Of a stretch of 64,000 bases of DNA, positions 1 through 8,671 are shown in pieces; positions within the stretch are counted from its first letter, which is position 1, and every line of letters starts with the position of its first letter. The stretch is from contig CP070652.1 of the NCBI GenBank assembly GCA_020354645.1, positions 4,192,629-4,256,628 of the forward strand, given 5' to 3'. A program made the position numbers and the translations under genes. The notes below the pieces were generated by a model that saw only the letters and a list, made by a program, of their open reading frames with translations, searched no databases and was not told the origin of the DNA. Source of the DNA: Deltaproteobacteria bacterium. Lineage in GTDB: Bacteria > Desulfobacterota > Desulfobacteria > Desulfobacterales > G020354645.

Positions 1-116
1 GGTAATGGTGGTATACGGTTTTGACGTTTGTGACACGCGTTTTTCTCACCAAGGGACCAATGGATAAAAATGACAGGATTTCACCATACGTCTGCTCGAC
101 CGATAATTTTTAAACA

Positions 117-1682
117 TTATCTGTTCATTATATCATTATCAGCAAGTAGCGACACGCCGGTCATCTGTTTCGGTTGCTCAATCCCCATAATTTCAAGAAT
201 CGTGGGGGCAATATCACCCAAACAACCGGCTGCTCTTAGTTCAGCATCACGTCTTTTTTCATCGACCAGAATAAATGGAACGGGATTGAGAGTGTGCGCC
301 GTATAGATCTTTCCGTTTTCATCGATCATTCTCTCTGAGTTGCCGTGATCTGCTGTAATCAAAGCCACTCCGCCTTGCAAACGTACCTGAGAAACTATCC
401 GATTAAGACAGCTGTCGACAGTCTCACACGCCCGGATGGCAGCTTGAAGCACACCGGTATGTCCCACCATATCCATGTTGGCAAAATTGAGCACAATAAA
501 ATCATACTTTTTTGACTGCAATCGGGATAAGATTTCTTCCGTTACCAAATAGGCACTCATCTCCGGTTTCAGATCATAGGTGGGAATTTCACGCGGTGAT
601 GGGATTAAGCATCGCTCCTCCAAAGGGAAGGGTTTTTCTTGGCCACCATTGAAAAAGTAGGTTACATGGGCATATTTTTCGGTCTCTGCGATTCGGAGTT
701 GAGACAATCCCTTTCGACTGATAACCTCACCCAAAATCGCTTCCAGACGGATTGGTGGAAATGCAATCGGCAGCTTAAATTCCTGATCATAAAGCGTCAT
801 ACATACGAATTCACAAAGCTTCGGATAAGGATTCCGTTTGAAAAATTCAAATACCGGTTGGGTAAATACACGGGTAATCTCCCGCACACGGTCAGCACGG
901 AAGTTGAAACAGATAAGGCCGTCACCATTCTGAATGAGGCCCAGCGGGTTTCCCGCCGCCCCTGTTATAACAATCGGTTGAATGAATTCATCGGTTTCAT
1001 TCCGCAAGTAAGCCTTTTCTACCGCTGTTACCGGGTCCCTTGCCTTGATCCCGTCACCGCGGGTAAAGAGGTTAAAGGCTTTTTCTATTCGTTCCCAGCG
1101 ATTATCCCGATCCATGGCATAAAACCGTCCGCAAACCGTTGCAATGGTACCGGAATTCGTTGATTGGAGGTATTCATTCAAGCGTCTCAAAAATCCCACC
1201 CCACTGTCTGGAGCAGTATCGCGGCCATCCAGGATAGCATGAACGCATACATTGCCCAGATCCTTTTTTTTGGCCATATCCAGCAACGCCAGCAGATGAT
1301 TGAGTTGGCTGTGAACCCCTCCGTCGGATAACAGCCCCATCATATGAAGCGTTGTGCCGTTTGCTTTAATCCTGGCCATTGCAGAATTCAATACCTTGTT
1401 TCCAAAAAACGAGCCGTCCCGAATAGCCATGTCGATCCGCAATAGATCCTGGTATACCACCCTGCCGGCGCCGATATTGAGATGTCCGACTTCAGAGTTT
1501 CCCATAATGCCTTCTGGAAGCCCGACGGCCTCACCGGAACATAATAGCTGGGTGCTGGGGAAAGCACTATTGAGTTCATCCAGGGTGGGTGTCTCAGCAA
1601 GGTGTATAGCATTTCCCTCGTGGTTGGAACCTATCCCCCAACCGTCCAGAATAACCAGCATACAGGGTTGTGGCTGCGGCAT
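117..1682 (-). CDS. gpmI: 2,3-bisphosphoglycerate-independent phosphoglycerate mutase
   Basis: Cytoplasmic glycolytic/gluconeogenic enzyme interconverting 3- and 2-phosphoglycerate, a two-Mn alkaline-phosphatase-superfamily mutase. The 521-residue product is of normal family length. It opens with an ILDGWG metal-binding segment (residues 11-16) and has the phosphorylated serine in GNSEVGH (Ser63). Later come NMDMVGHTG and TADHGNSE, which supply further metal ligands. The ATG at 1682 is preceded by a TAGGAG-like ribosome site. It is the last gene of the rplU-to-gpmI series on this strand and is separated from rsfS by a repeat-rich 268-bp gap, so it may also have its own promoter. Identification rests on the motifs and full length and is secure. 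Confidence 0.96.
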   Translation of the reverse strand: MPQPQPCMLVILDGWGIGSNHEGNAIHLAETPTLDELNSAFPSTQLLCSGEAVGLPEGIMGNSEVGHLNIGAGRVVYQDLLRIDMAIRDGSFFGNKVLNSAMARIKANGTTLHMMGLLSDGGVHSQLNHLLALLDMAKKKDLGNVCVHAILDGRDTAPDSGVGFLRRLNEYLQSTNSGTIATVCGRFYAMDRDNRWERIEKAFNLFTRGDGIKARDPVTAVEKAYLRNETDEFIQPIVITGAAGNPLGLIQNGDGLICFNFRADRVREITRVFTQPVFEFFKRNPYPKLCEFVCMTLYDQEFKLPIAFPPIRLEAILGEVISRKGLSQLRIAETEKYAHVTYFFNGGQEKPFPLEERCLIPSPREIPTYDLKPEMSAYLVTEEILSRLQSKKYDFIVLNFANMDMVGHTGVLQAAIRACETVDSCLNRIVSQVRLQGGVALITADHGNSERMIDENGKIYTAHTLNPVPFILVDEKRRDAELRAAGCLGDIAPTILEIMGIEQPKQMTGVSLLADNDIMNR

Positions 1683-1716
1683 TGTCAGGCTAACGACTCC
1701 TATTTTTGTTTATTAG

Positions 1717-1913
1717 CGGTCTGTTGCCCAAATCATTTTGAGCGGTCATTAAAACATGTTTGTCCTTCAATCTTAGCGAAGTGGAATATCGGCGCTTTGA
1801 ACCTGTTTGAGTCCCGCGCTCGAGCGGGACGAATTTTCAAAGCGCCTGGAACGAGCTTTAGATTGATCAAAAAGGTTTTAGACAAAGCCAAAAGGGTTTT
1901 GGGCAACAGACCG
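1717..1913. repeat. MITE-like element with 16-bp terminal inverted repeats and nested hairpins
   Basis: A 197-bp non-coding segment lies between rsfS and gpmI. Its ends are perfect 16-bp inverted repeats (1717-1732 and 1898-1913, CGGTCTGTTGCCCAAA and its complement). Inside is a second inverted pair (CGGCGCTTTGAA near 1791 with TTCAAAGCGCC near 1839) around a central palindrome GTCCCGC-GCTCGA-GCGGGAC near 1811-1830. It holds no credible ORF. Nested symmetry of this kind fits a miniature inverted-repeat element or a large structured RNA. No target-site duplication longer than about 3 bp is evident, so mobility is inferred only. Confidence 0.55.
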
Positions 1914-1950
1914 TTAACTTTTGAATGCTATTGGTTGTAATACGGATATT

Positions 1951-2304
1951 TCATGAAATATTCGGCGTAATTCTTCTGGCATCAACCCAAAGGCCTTCGA
2001 GGTCATAAAATTGGCGTACCGGTTCGTAAAAAACGTGAATAACGACATGTCCATAATCGAGCAAAACCCAGTGCCCTTCTTTGATACCTTCTACGCTCAA
2101 AGGCATAATTTTATGCTTCTTTAAATCCCACTGTATGTGTTCGGCGATCGCCGAAACCTGTCGATTGGAACGGCCGCTGCAGATGATAAATGTATCGGCA
2201 ACCGACGTCAGTTCTCGGACGTCGAGAACCACAAGTTCGTGCGCTTTTTTACCGAGAACTGCATTAATATAAGGGTCAAGTGAGGGGTCTGAATTACTGG
2301 TCAT
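1951..2304 (-). CDS. rsfS: Ribosomal silencing factor RsfS (Iojap family)
   Basis: Binds ribosomal protein L14 and blocks 30S-50S joining, lowering translation in starvation or stationary phase. The 117-residue product covers the whole Iojap domain: the VVLDVREL strand, the conserved ADTFIICSG segment, SNRQVSAIAEHI, and the C-terminal GHWVLLDYGHVVIHVF block. The start ATG overlaps the nadD stop codon (ATGA), showing translational coupling. The nadD-rsfS pair is a very common bacterial arrangement and supports the call. Confidence 0.95.
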   Translation of the reverse strand: MTSNSDPSLDPYINAVLGKKAHELVVLDVRELTSVADTFIICSGRSNRQVSAIAEHIQWDLKKHKIMPLSVEGIKEGHWVLLDYGHVVIHVFYEPVRQFYDLEGLWVDARRITPNIS

Positions 2305-2966
2305 AAATAAAGTCCCTTTGATGTTATGTATTTTTCGACTTTTTCAGGTACCAGATATTGAATCGATCGTCCCGAATTAATTAATTTTCGTATGGTCGAG
2401 GATGATATGTCAATCAAAGTTACATTTGAAATATAGATCGGTTGTTTATTCGCATGGAAATAACCGGAGCGCGATGCAGAGAAAACATAACCTTTTGATA
2501 TTCGATCTTTGAGAAATTCTTCAACAACTTGACGCAACTTAGAGACAGTATTCCATTTTCCATTAGGCCGGACCATAATAATAAACGAAATAAGCCTTAA
2601 AAGATCACTGTATGATTTCCAGGTGTCAATTTCCAGGAAAGCATCCGATCCCATAATCAGATGAAAGCGGGTGTCTTGGGGAAAAGTTGATTTATAATGG
2701 TTGACGGTATCGATGGTAAACGAAGGGCCTGCCCGTTTAAGTTCGATATCAGAGACGACAAAACCTCGATAATCAGAAACAGCCAACCGAATCATTTCTA
2801 GTCGGTCAATGGCTTTTACCAACCCAATATTATTTTTATGCGGCGGGATGGCAGACGGAATGATATAGAGCGTGTCGAGAGAAAACGCCTCTTTAATTTC
2901 CAGAGCGGCTCTGAGATGTCCGAAGTGAATAGGATTAAAGGTACCGCCAAAAAGCCCGATGCGCAT
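2301..2966 (-). CDS. nadD: Nicotinate-nucleotide adenylyltransferase
   Basis: Cytoplasmic enzyme of NAD synthesis that adenylates nicotinate mononucleotide with ATP to deamido-NAD. The 221-residue product has the nucleotidyltransferase signature GGTFNPIHFGH (residues 8-18) near the N-terminus, PPHK at about 41-44, and the C-terminal ISSSTIRKLI motif that contacts the triphosphate. The length is normal. It sits 65 bp downstream of proA and overlaps rsfS by 4 bp, so it is co-transcribed with both. Confidence 0.95.
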   Translation of the reverse strand: MRIGLFGGTFNPIHFGHLRAALEIKEAFSLDTLYIIPSAIPPHKNNIGLVKAIDRLEMIRLAVSDYRGFVVSDIELKRAGPSFTIDTVNHYKSTFPQDTRFHLIMGSDAFLEIDTWKSYSDLLRLISFIIMVRPNGKWNTVSKLRQVVEEFLKDRISKGYVFSASRSGYFHANKQPIYISNVTLIDISSSTIRKLINSGRSIQYLVPEKVEKYITSKGLYL

Positions 2967-3031
2967 TGATTATAACCAGTTTTGGTAGGTAATTAAAGAA
3001 TATCTGTTGAATTAAATAATCAATCGGAAAC

Positions 3032-4288
3032 CTATTGCCTGATTTGGCCATCCCCATACACTACAAATTTTGTGGTCGTCAGCTCCTCAACGCCCATGGG
3101 ACCGAATGCATGCAATTTGGAAGTACTTATACCGATTTCGGCTCCCAAACCCAGCTGCCCACCGTCGTTAAAACGCGTGGATGCGTTTACCAGAACAACT
3201 GAAGAATCAACTTCGCGCACAAACCGTTTGGCCCGCTCATAATCCGATGTGATAATAGCTTCTGTGTGATCGGACCCGTATCTTGCGATATGTCCAATAG
3301 CCTGATCCATATTATCGACCACTTTCAGGGCAATAACAAGATCCAAATATTCTGCCGGCCAATCTTCCTCTGTTGCCGCTTTCGCACCGGTGATTAAACG
3401 ACAAGTTTCAGGGCATCCTCTGATTTCAACACCGGCCTTATCAAACCGTTCTGATATAATAGGTAAAAATTCTTTGGCGACCGATTTGTGCACCAGCATG
3501 GTTTCCATGGCATTGCACACCCCCGGGCGCTGTACTTTCGCATTAAAACAAATCTTTTCAGCTTTTTTCAGATCTGCACCTTCATCGACATACACATGGC
3601 AGACCCCCTTGTAATGTTTTAACACCGGTATCTTGGAATTATCCACTACAAACCGGATCAATCCTTCGCCGCCTCGCGGTATAATGAGATCAATATATTC
3701 CTCCTGCCTCAGAAGGGCATTGACAGCCGCTCTGTCTCGAATGGCGACAACCTGGACCGCCTTTTCCGGAAGGCCGGTTTCTTGCAGCGCCCGGTTGATG
3801 GCTCCGGCCAGGGCCTGATTTGAATGGAGTGCTTCTGATCCACCTCGAAGAATAACGGCATTGCCGGCTTTGAGACACAAGCTGGCGGCATCGATCGTAA
3901 CATTGGGTCTTGATTCATAAATAATACCAATTACCCCCAACGGAATGCGCATACGTGAAACTTGAAGTCCATTGGGCCGCAGCCATGTGTGACCCAGGGT
4001 GCCGACCGGATCCTCAAGCTGGGCCACTTCTTTTAAACCTTTAATCATGGCATCGATGGTTGCATCGCTGATTGTGAGCCGATCGATCATGGCCTCAGAA
4101 AGACCCAGTTCTTTGGCACGTAAGAGATCCTTCCTGTTCTCTTCATGGATGTATGAGGCTTTTTCCCGTATCTGGATTGCTATTTTTAGCAGCGCTTCAT
4201 TTTTTCGGGAAGATGAGCATTTGGCCATTTCCATTGAAGCACGCTTGGCAGCAATCGCCATTTCATGGATTGTTGATTCAATAGACAT
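3032..4288 (-). CDS. proA: Gamma-glutamyl phosphate reductase
   Basis: Second step of proline synthesis: NADPH-dependent reduction of gamma-glutamyl phosphate to glutamate semialdehyde. The 418-residue, full-length product belongs to the aldehyde dehydrogenase superfamily. Visible family segments include [16 protein letters not shown], the RGG nucleotide-binding turn, the catalytic cysteine in [10 protein letters not shown], and a C-terminal [19 protein letters not shown] block. It lies 251 bp downstream of proB, an unusually wide gap for this pair, and that gap contains a hairpin (4434-4480). Confidence 0.96.
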   Translation of the reverse strand: MSIESTIHEMAIAAKRASMEMAKCSSSRKNEALLKIAIQIREKASYIHEENRKDLLRAKELGLSEAMIDRLTISDATIDAMIKGLKEVAQLEDPVGTLGHTWLRPNGLQVSRMRIPLGVIGIIYESRPNVTIDAASLCLKAGNAVILRGGSEALHSNQALAGAINRALQETGLPEKAVQVVAIRDRAAVNALLRQEEYIDLIIPRGGEGLIRFVVDNSKIPVLKHYKGVCHVYVDEGADLKKAEKICFNAKVQRPGVCNAMETMLVHKSVAKEFLPIISERFDKAGVEIRGCPETCRLITGAKAATEEDWPAEYLDLVIALKVVDNMDQAIGHIARYGSDHTEAIITSDYERAKRFVREVDSSVVLVNASTRFNDGGQLGLGAEIGISTSKLHAFGPMGVEELTTTKFVVYGDGQIRQ

Positions 4289-4433
4289 ATTTGGCTCCCT
4301 TCAGCGATCACGATTTTAACTGGCCACTGGATAACGGGTCAGAGGTATTATGGCTTTGTATCAAATTTGACAAACTCGTAAAAATTATTTTGTAAATGAC
4401 TTTGAGTATTTCGGGAAAGATTCGTTTGAGATG

Positions 4434-4480
4434 CCCAGGGTTAAAAATTTGTATCTTCGCAAGAATCTTTGCACCCTGGG
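4434..4480 (-). other. Inverted repeat in the proB-proA intergenic region
   Basis: CCCAGGGT at about 4434 pairs perfectly with ACCCTGGG ending at 4480. The inner bases on the minus strand contain a second small pairing, GCAA-GATTC-TTGC. No long U-tract follows, so a plain intrinsic terminator is unlikely. It could be an RNA processing or stability element inside the proBA transcript. Confidence 0.35.
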
Positions 4481-4539
4481 ATTCAAAAACGCTTTATCTC
4501 GTTTTTAGGCACACATTTATGTGAAGAGCCAAAAATTTT

Positions 4540-5682
4540 TCAGCCGCCGATTATCGCCAGGTTGTCTCTGTGGATTACCTCATCATAAGGTTTGTGTCCC
4601 AAGCATCCCATGATTTTTTTCGAATTAAGCCCTTTGATTTTAGATATCTCGAAAGCGCTGTAATTGACAAGGCCAATTCCATATGTTTCGTTTTTGCGGC
4701 CTTTAAATTCCACGGCTGCGCCGACATTAAAATCGCCTTTCACCTCCAATATTCCGCTGGGAAGTAAACTTTTGCCTTTTTTCAAAATTGCATTCGCCGC
4801 TCCGTCATCAATAATCAGGGCTCCCTGGGGCTTCAAGTTAAAAGCAATCCACCGCTTTCGGCTGGTCAATCTTTCTTTTTTGGGAACAAAAAAGGTACCG
4901 TGGTCCTTGCCGGAAAATAGCCTGATTAAAATATCCGGTTTTGAACCATTGGCGATAACCATGGGTATACCGGAGGTATTAACTTTTTTGGCGGCTTTAA
5001 TTTTGCTGAGCATCCCCCCGGTTCCAAGGGCACCCGGGATATGGCTAGCTAATTTCTCAATGTTTTTAGTTATGGTGGCGACCCATGGGATCAATTCAGC
5101 GGCAGGAAACTCCCGAGGATCCGTTGTGTATAGCCCATCAATATCGGTCAAATTGATGAGGACATCCGCATCCATGAGCAGGGTTATCATCGCCGCAAGA
5201 TGATCATTGTCGCCGAATTTGATTTCTTCAACCATAACCGTATCGTTTTCATTAATAATTGGTACAACTTGCCATGTCAGAAGTGTAAAAAGCGTGTTTC
5301 TTGCATTTAGATATCTTTGGCGATTGGAGAGATCATCGCTCGTCAGAAGGATTTGGGCCACCTTTTTTTTATACCTGGCAAAAGCTTTTTCATACTCCAG
5401 GATCAGTCCGGCTTGGCCAACGGCAGCAACCGCCTGCCGTTTGGGGATCTCATCCGGTCGTCGGGAAAGCCCCACCTTTTTTACGCCGGATGCCATTGCT
5501 CCTGATGTAACCAGGACAACTTCTACACCGCTATCGATCAGCCGGCAAATTTGCCGCGTAAGGGATCGAATGGCTTTTAAATTCAAACCATGGTTTTCGG
5601 TGAGAACGTTGCTGCCCACCTTGACTACCGCTCGTTTTGCAGAATCGAAACAGATTTTTCTGATGTTATTCATAAAGATCAT
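4540..5682 (-). CDS. proB: Glutamate 5-kinase with C-terminal PUA domain
   Basis: First step of proline synthesis: ATP-dependent phosphorylation of glutamate, usually feedback-inhibited by proline. The 380-residue protein has an amino-acid kinase domain (VVKVGSNVLT near residue 20, VTSGAMASG, INENDTV, FGDNDHLAAM) followed by a PUA domain (about 285-370) that includes VGAAVEFKG. The start is ambiguous: ATG at 5682 overlaps the obgE stop region by 17 bp, and an in-frame ATG at 5673 is equally plausible, since neither has a strong ribosome site. Co-transcribed with obgE. Confidence 0.95.
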   Translation of the reverse strand: MIFMNNIRKICFDSAKRAVVKVGSNVLTENHGLNLKAIRSLTRQICRLIDSGVEVVLVTSGAMASGVKKVGLSRRPDEIPKRQAVAAVGQAGLILEYEKAFARYKKKVAQILLTSDDLSNRQRYLNARNTLFTLLTWQVVPIINENDTVMVEEIKFGDNDHLAAMITLLMDADVLINLTDIDGLYTTDPREFPAAELIPWVATITKNIEKLASHIPGALGTGGMLSKIKAAKKVNTSGIPMVIANGSKPDILIRLFSGKDHGTFFVPKKERLTSRKRWIAFNLKPQGALIIDDGAANAILKKGKSLLPSGILEVKGDFNVGAAVEFKGRKNETYGIGLVNYSAFEISKIKGLNSKKIMGCLGHKPYDEVIHRDNLAIIGG

Positions 5683-6667
5683 CCAAAAGTTTTATGATTT
5701 GCGCTTTTAATTCCTCGATTCCCACTCCGGTTGCAGCCGATATTCGCAGGATGTTTCTTTGCTTTGCCGCAGACTCAAATTTATCGGCCGCTTCTTCGGT
5801 TCCCGGTAAATCCATCTTGGTGAGAACCACAATCTGCGGTTTGCGTGATAGCGCTTTGCTGTACATTTCCAGTTCATGGTTCACAGTGCTGAACCCGCTG
5901 AGCGGATTATCCGCAATGATGGTCGATGCATCCACAAGATGCAATAGTATCCGCGTGCGTTCAATGTGGCGCAGAAATTTAATACCCAAACCAACTCCAT
6001 TGTGAGCACCCTCAATCAAGCCGGGTATATCAGCCAGGACAATCGGTTCCGATCCCTCCCTCTGGATGACACCGAGATTGGGGGTCAATGTTGTAAACGG
6101 ATAATCCGCAATTTTGGGTTTCACTGAAGACAGGACACTGATTAGGGTGGATTTGCCGGCATTGGGAAGTCCGATAATACCAGTATCGGCAAGAAGTTTA
6201 AGCTCTAATTTAAGCTTGAGGGTTTGGCCGGTTTCGCCGGGTTGGGCAAAACGCGGCGCCCGGTTGGTAGATGTTTTGAATCGGCTGTTACCCTGGCCCC
6301 CTCTCCCGCCTTTAGCCAGTATGCAGGTTTCGCCGGGTTTGTTAAAGTCCTTTAGTATAAGGCCCGTATGGGCGTCACGGACCACTGTGCCCGGGGGAAT
6401 TTCGATAATAAGGTTCTGGCCGTTTCTTCCGGTCTTTTGCTTGCCTTCCCCGGGAGCGCCATTCTTGGCTTTAAACTGGTTGCGAAATTGAAATTGATAA
6501 AGAGTTCGCCTGCGAGATGTTGCCTTAAAAACGACATCGCCGCCTTTTCCGCCATCGCCGCCGTCCGGGCCTCCACGGGGTACAAATTTTTCACGTCTGA
6601 AGCTTACACAACCACTACCGCCATCACCGGACTGAACGGTAATAATCGCTTCGTCAATAAATTTCAC
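5666..6667 (-). CDS. obgE: GTPase ObgE/CgtA
   Basis: Essential ribosome-associated GTPase acting in 50S maturation and stress responses. The 333-residue protein has the glycine-rich Obg fold (residues 1-157; [21 protein letters not shown] region) followed by a G domain with G1 GLPNAGKST, the switch region around [10 protein letters not shown]3 DIPGLIEGA and G4 TKMD. It is a short-form Obg without a C-terminal OCT extension. It overlaps rpmA by 4 bp, continuing the conserved rplU-rpmA-obgE order. Confidence 0.97.
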   Translation of the reverse strand: MKFIDEAIITVQSGDGGSGCVSFRREKFVPRGGPDGGDGGKGGDVVFKATSRRRTLYQFQFRNQFKAKNGAPGEGKQKTGRNGQNLIIEIPPGTVVRDAHTGLILKDFNKPGETCILAKGGRGGQGNSRFKTSTNRAPRFAQPGETGQTLKLKLELKLLADTGIIGLPNAGKSTLISVLSSVKPKIADYPFTTLTPNLGVIQREGSEPIVLADIPGLIEGAHNGVGLGIKFLRHIERTRILLHLVDASTIIADNPLSGFSTVNHELEMYSKALSRKPQIVVLTKMDLPGTEEAADKFESAAKQRNILRISAATGVGIEELKAQIIKLLDDLYE

Positions 6668-6918
6668 TCTGCATAAACGCTCACTCTTTTACGGGAACGC
6701 CCCACCCGCTCATATGCAACGATTCCATCAATTTTTGCGAACAGCGTATAATCTTTACCAAGGCCAACGTTTTCACCGGGATGGAATTGGGTTCCCAGTT
6801 GGCGAACCAGTATATTACCGGCTTTCACCCGCTGCCCGCCGAATCGTTTGACACCGCGTCTTTGACCCATGCTATCACGGCCATTTTTTGAACTACCACC
6901 AGCTTTTTTATGTGCCAT
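6664..6918 (-). CDS. rpmA: 50S ribosomal protein L27
   Basis: The 84-residue L27 begins [16 protein letters not shown], the flexible N-terminal arm that reaches toward the peptidyl-transferase centre. Next come the GVKRFGG and NILVRQLGT blocks and a C-terminal RKRVSV. There is no N-terminal extension of the Firmicutes type, so no Prp-protease processing is expected. The start is preceded by a GGAGGGTTAAG-type ribosome site. It is followed directly by obgE with a 4-bp overlap. Confidence 0.97.
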   Translation of the reverse strand: MAHKKAGGSSKNGRDSMGQRRGVKRFGGQRVKAGNILVRQLGTQFHPGENVGLGKDYTLFAKIDGIVAYERVGRSRKRVSVYAE

Positions 6919-6984
6919 CTTAACCCTCCAACCGAATCATAGGGGTAATTTTATGCTTTCGAGATTAATACTATTCCTGAAATC

Positions 6985-7060
6985 TAACAAATTGAATTCG
7001 AAGCTCGAATGTCGAAATCCGATACAAATTCGAATTTCAGATTTAGAGTTTCGATTTTTT
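6985..7060. repeat. AT-rich TTCGAA/AATCCGA-type intergenic repeat
   Basis: The rplU-rpmA spacer contains runs such as GAATTCGAAGCTCGAAT, TCGAAATCCGATACAAATTC and GAATTTCAGATTTAGA. The same words occur in both orientations at 46740-46930. This looks like a degenerate dispersed repeat family and not coding DNA. It sits inside a ribosomal-protein operon, so it must be transcribed. Confidence 0.4.
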
Positions 7061-7068
7061 GCGTTGCG

Positions 7069-7380
7069 TCAGGCTTTGATGCTGTCTATTTGAACTGCCG
7101 TATATTCCTGGCGATGCCCTTGCTTACGGCGGTATCTTTTGCGTCTTTTATACTTAAAAACGATAATTTTCTTGGCTTTTGCCTGTTGCACGATATGACC
7201 GCTAACGGTGGCTTTGTCTAAAACCGGCTTGCCGATATTAACGTTTTCACCGTCAGAAAACATGAGGATTTTATCGAAGGTCACCGGTGTGCCGACATCT
7301 CCCGGCATCTTTTCGACCTTTAAGATTTCACCTTCCTGTACCCTATATTGTTTTCCACCAGATTCGACTACCGCATACAT
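7069..7380 (-). CDS. rplU: 50S ribosomal protein L21
   Basis: The 103-residue L21 starts MYAVVESGGKQYRV, the classic N-terminus, at the ATG at 7380, behind an AAAGGAGG ribosome site. A longer frame reaches upstream to 7431 but would put that ribosome site inside the gene, so the shorter start is preferred. The C-terminal part has the basic KRRKRYRRKQGHRQ stretch that binds 23S rRNA. It is the first gene of the operon running to gpmI. Confidence 0.97.
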   Translation of the reverse strand: MYAVVESGGKQYRVQEGEILKVEKMPGDVGTPVTFDKILMFSDGENVNIGKPVLDKATVSGHIVQQAKAKKIIVFKYKRRKRYRRKQGHRQEYTAVQIDSIKA

Positions 7381-7433
7381 ATATACAGCCTCCTTTAACA
7401 CCGACGACGACAGATTATCATTTAAAAACAACT

Positions 7434-7462
7434 AATATTTATTTTTTTCTAAATTTTGTCAA
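7434..7462 (-). promoter_or_regulatory. Probable sigma-70 promoter of the rplU operon
   Basis: On the minus strand a perfect -35 TTGACA (7457-7462) is followed after 17 bp by AATATT (7434-7439), which matches 4 of 6 consensus -10 bases. It lies about 55 bp upstream of the rplU start, in the divergent gap with the MOSC gene. Confidence 0.55.
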
Positions 7463-7584
7463 GAAAAATTATATCATTTCGTATGAATATAGTTTTTCAT
7501 GGACTTATGGATAATTATTCATATATTAACACTGGTAATCTTGTAAGCACGACTAAAATAGACCCCTTCAATGGAAATACAATC

Positions 7585-8016
7585 ATGAAAATCGCATCCA
7601 TCGCTGTCAGCAAAAAAAAAGGCACTCGCAAACAATGTGTTGAGCAGGCATTACTTGTGAAGGATTTCGGTATTAAAGGAGACGCCCATGCCGGAAAATG
7701 GCACCGGCAAGTGAGCTTTCTGGCTACTGAAAGCATCGATCGATCGAAAAATATGGGCCTTGATGTAACCTTTGGTGATTTTGCCGAAAATATTGCAACA
7801 ACAGGGATCGAATGGAAACAAGTTCCCATCGGAACAAGATTTAGACTCGGCAAAGAAGTGCTGGTTGAAATTACCCAGATCGGCAAAGAATGCAAAAACA
7901 GATGTGCCATTTACTACCAGGCAGGTGATTGTATCATGCCGCGGGAAGGCGTATTTGCCAAAGTAGTTAAGGGCGGTATCATCCGTTGCGGTGATGAAAT
8001 CAAAGAATTAAAATAG
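7585..8016 (+). CDS. MOSC domain protein
   Basis: MOSC domains (molybdenum-cofactor sulfurase C-terminal) bind molybdenum cofactor or sulfur through a conserved cysteine. Small stand-alone members are common in anaerobes near molybdenum-enzyme genes. The 143-residue product has GIKGDAHAG, the FGDFAENIAT segment, an IGTRFRLG strand and the late cysteine motif IGKECKNRCAIY that matches the family active-site cysteine. The open frame extends upstream to 7456, but family similarity begins at MKIASIAVSKK, so the ATG at 7585 is chosen. A truncated fdhD follows, which also points to molybdenum enzyme maturation. The specific substrate is unknown. Confidence 0.85.
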   Translation: MKIASIAVSKKKGTRKQCVEQALLVKDFGIKGDAHAGKWHRQVSFLATESIDRSKNMGLDVTFGDFAENIATTGIEWKQVPIGTRFRLGKEVLVEITQIGKECKNRCAIYYQAGDCIMPREGVFAKVVKGGIIRCGDEIKELK

Positions 8017-8060
8017 TGAAGCTCCCCGCCCTGAAGGGCAGGGTTTTCCGTCAAGGAAAA
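8016..8060. repeat. GAAGCTCCCCGCCC hairpin repeat, copy A
   Basis: GTGAAGCTCCCCGCCC-TGAA-GGGCAGGG immediately follows the MOSC stop codon. It is the most degenerate of five copies in this window (others start near 19093, 40041, 47902 and 58464); the 3' flank shared by the better copies has decayed here. Confidence 0.6.
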
Positions 8061-8085
8061 TATCTATTTCAGCGAGGGGGCTCCG

Positions 8086-8388
8086 GTGAATATACTTCCG
8101 AAGTATCAGGTCATCTGCTGGAATAAAACCTCCAGAACGACTACCCATCGAGATCTTATTCGGAAAGAACCCTTGTCCATTTGGATTCAGGGGAAACCAT
8201 ACTCTGTTGTCCTGCGTACCCCCGGCGATGAAATCGCGCATGTGGCCGGTTTTTGCCTTTCAGAGGGGATCATTGACACGCTGGCTGATTGTGTCACCAT
8301 TGCATATTGTGACGAGACCGATACCAATGTGGTCACCATCACCCTGAAATCCACAAGATTAAAAAAAATATCCGATCATCTCGACTGA
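8086..8388 (+). pseudogene. fdhD: Truncated FdhD (formate dehydrogenase sulfurtransferase), N-terminal part only
   Basis: FdhD transfers sulfur from a cysteine desulfurase to the molybdenum cofactor of formate dehydrogenase. Intact proteins are about 260-280 residues. This frame gives only 100: a GTG start after a GAGGGGG ribosome site, RKEPLSIWIQGKPYSVVLRTPGDE, then the FCLSEGII motif typical of the family. It stops just before the CGxCG cysteine loop that carries out the chemistry. The sequence after the stop does not resume FdhD similarity in any frame seen, so this is a 3' truncation and not a single frameshift or a selenocysteine codon. A functional copy would be expected elsewhere in the genome. 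Confidence 0.8.
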
Positions 8389-8671
8389 GCTCGTCACAGG
8401 CGGGCCGAGGTCGAGTTCTTTTGATTTATCCCTGTGCAGTCCCGCTTTCAGCGGGATCCCCAAAATGGTCGCCGGCGCGAGCAAATGGCTTTCAAACCGC
8501 TGTAACACTTTTTAAACTTATTTGTGGGACATGACACTAGAAGTGGTTTCAAAATAACGTTCCAAAAAGTTACGGTACAAGGCAGCCCGGCTAAGGGCTA
8601 ATTCAATCGGAATATATTTTTGAGAATCACGCCAATCATTCTCTAGGGCCAACCGGCCCCGAAGAACACTC
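8389..8671. other. Gap between fdhD remnant and permease
   Basis: No convincing full gene. A GTCCCGC/GCGGGAT hairpin lies near 8438-8458. On the minus strand a stretch of roughly 50 codons is open and ends at a TAA at 8518-8520; its composition looks protein-like (contains LENDWRDSQKYIP and FLERYFETT). It has no clear start or recognised family. Part of this stretch (about 8552-8636) resembles 57128-57206 downstream of the tartrate-dehydrogenase-like gene. Confidence 0.35.

Noticed and set aside
639-1163. Long plus-strand frame inside gpmI
   Set aside because: Antisense shadow of a conserved gene; no signals of its own. Similar shadows in the 34816-37323, dsr and TRAP genes were dropped for the same reason.
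8386-8420. The UGA ending the fdhD fragment as a third selenocysteine codon
   Set aside because: The frame after the UGA lasts only 11 codons and does not resume FdhD similarity, and the position is not a conserved cysteine.
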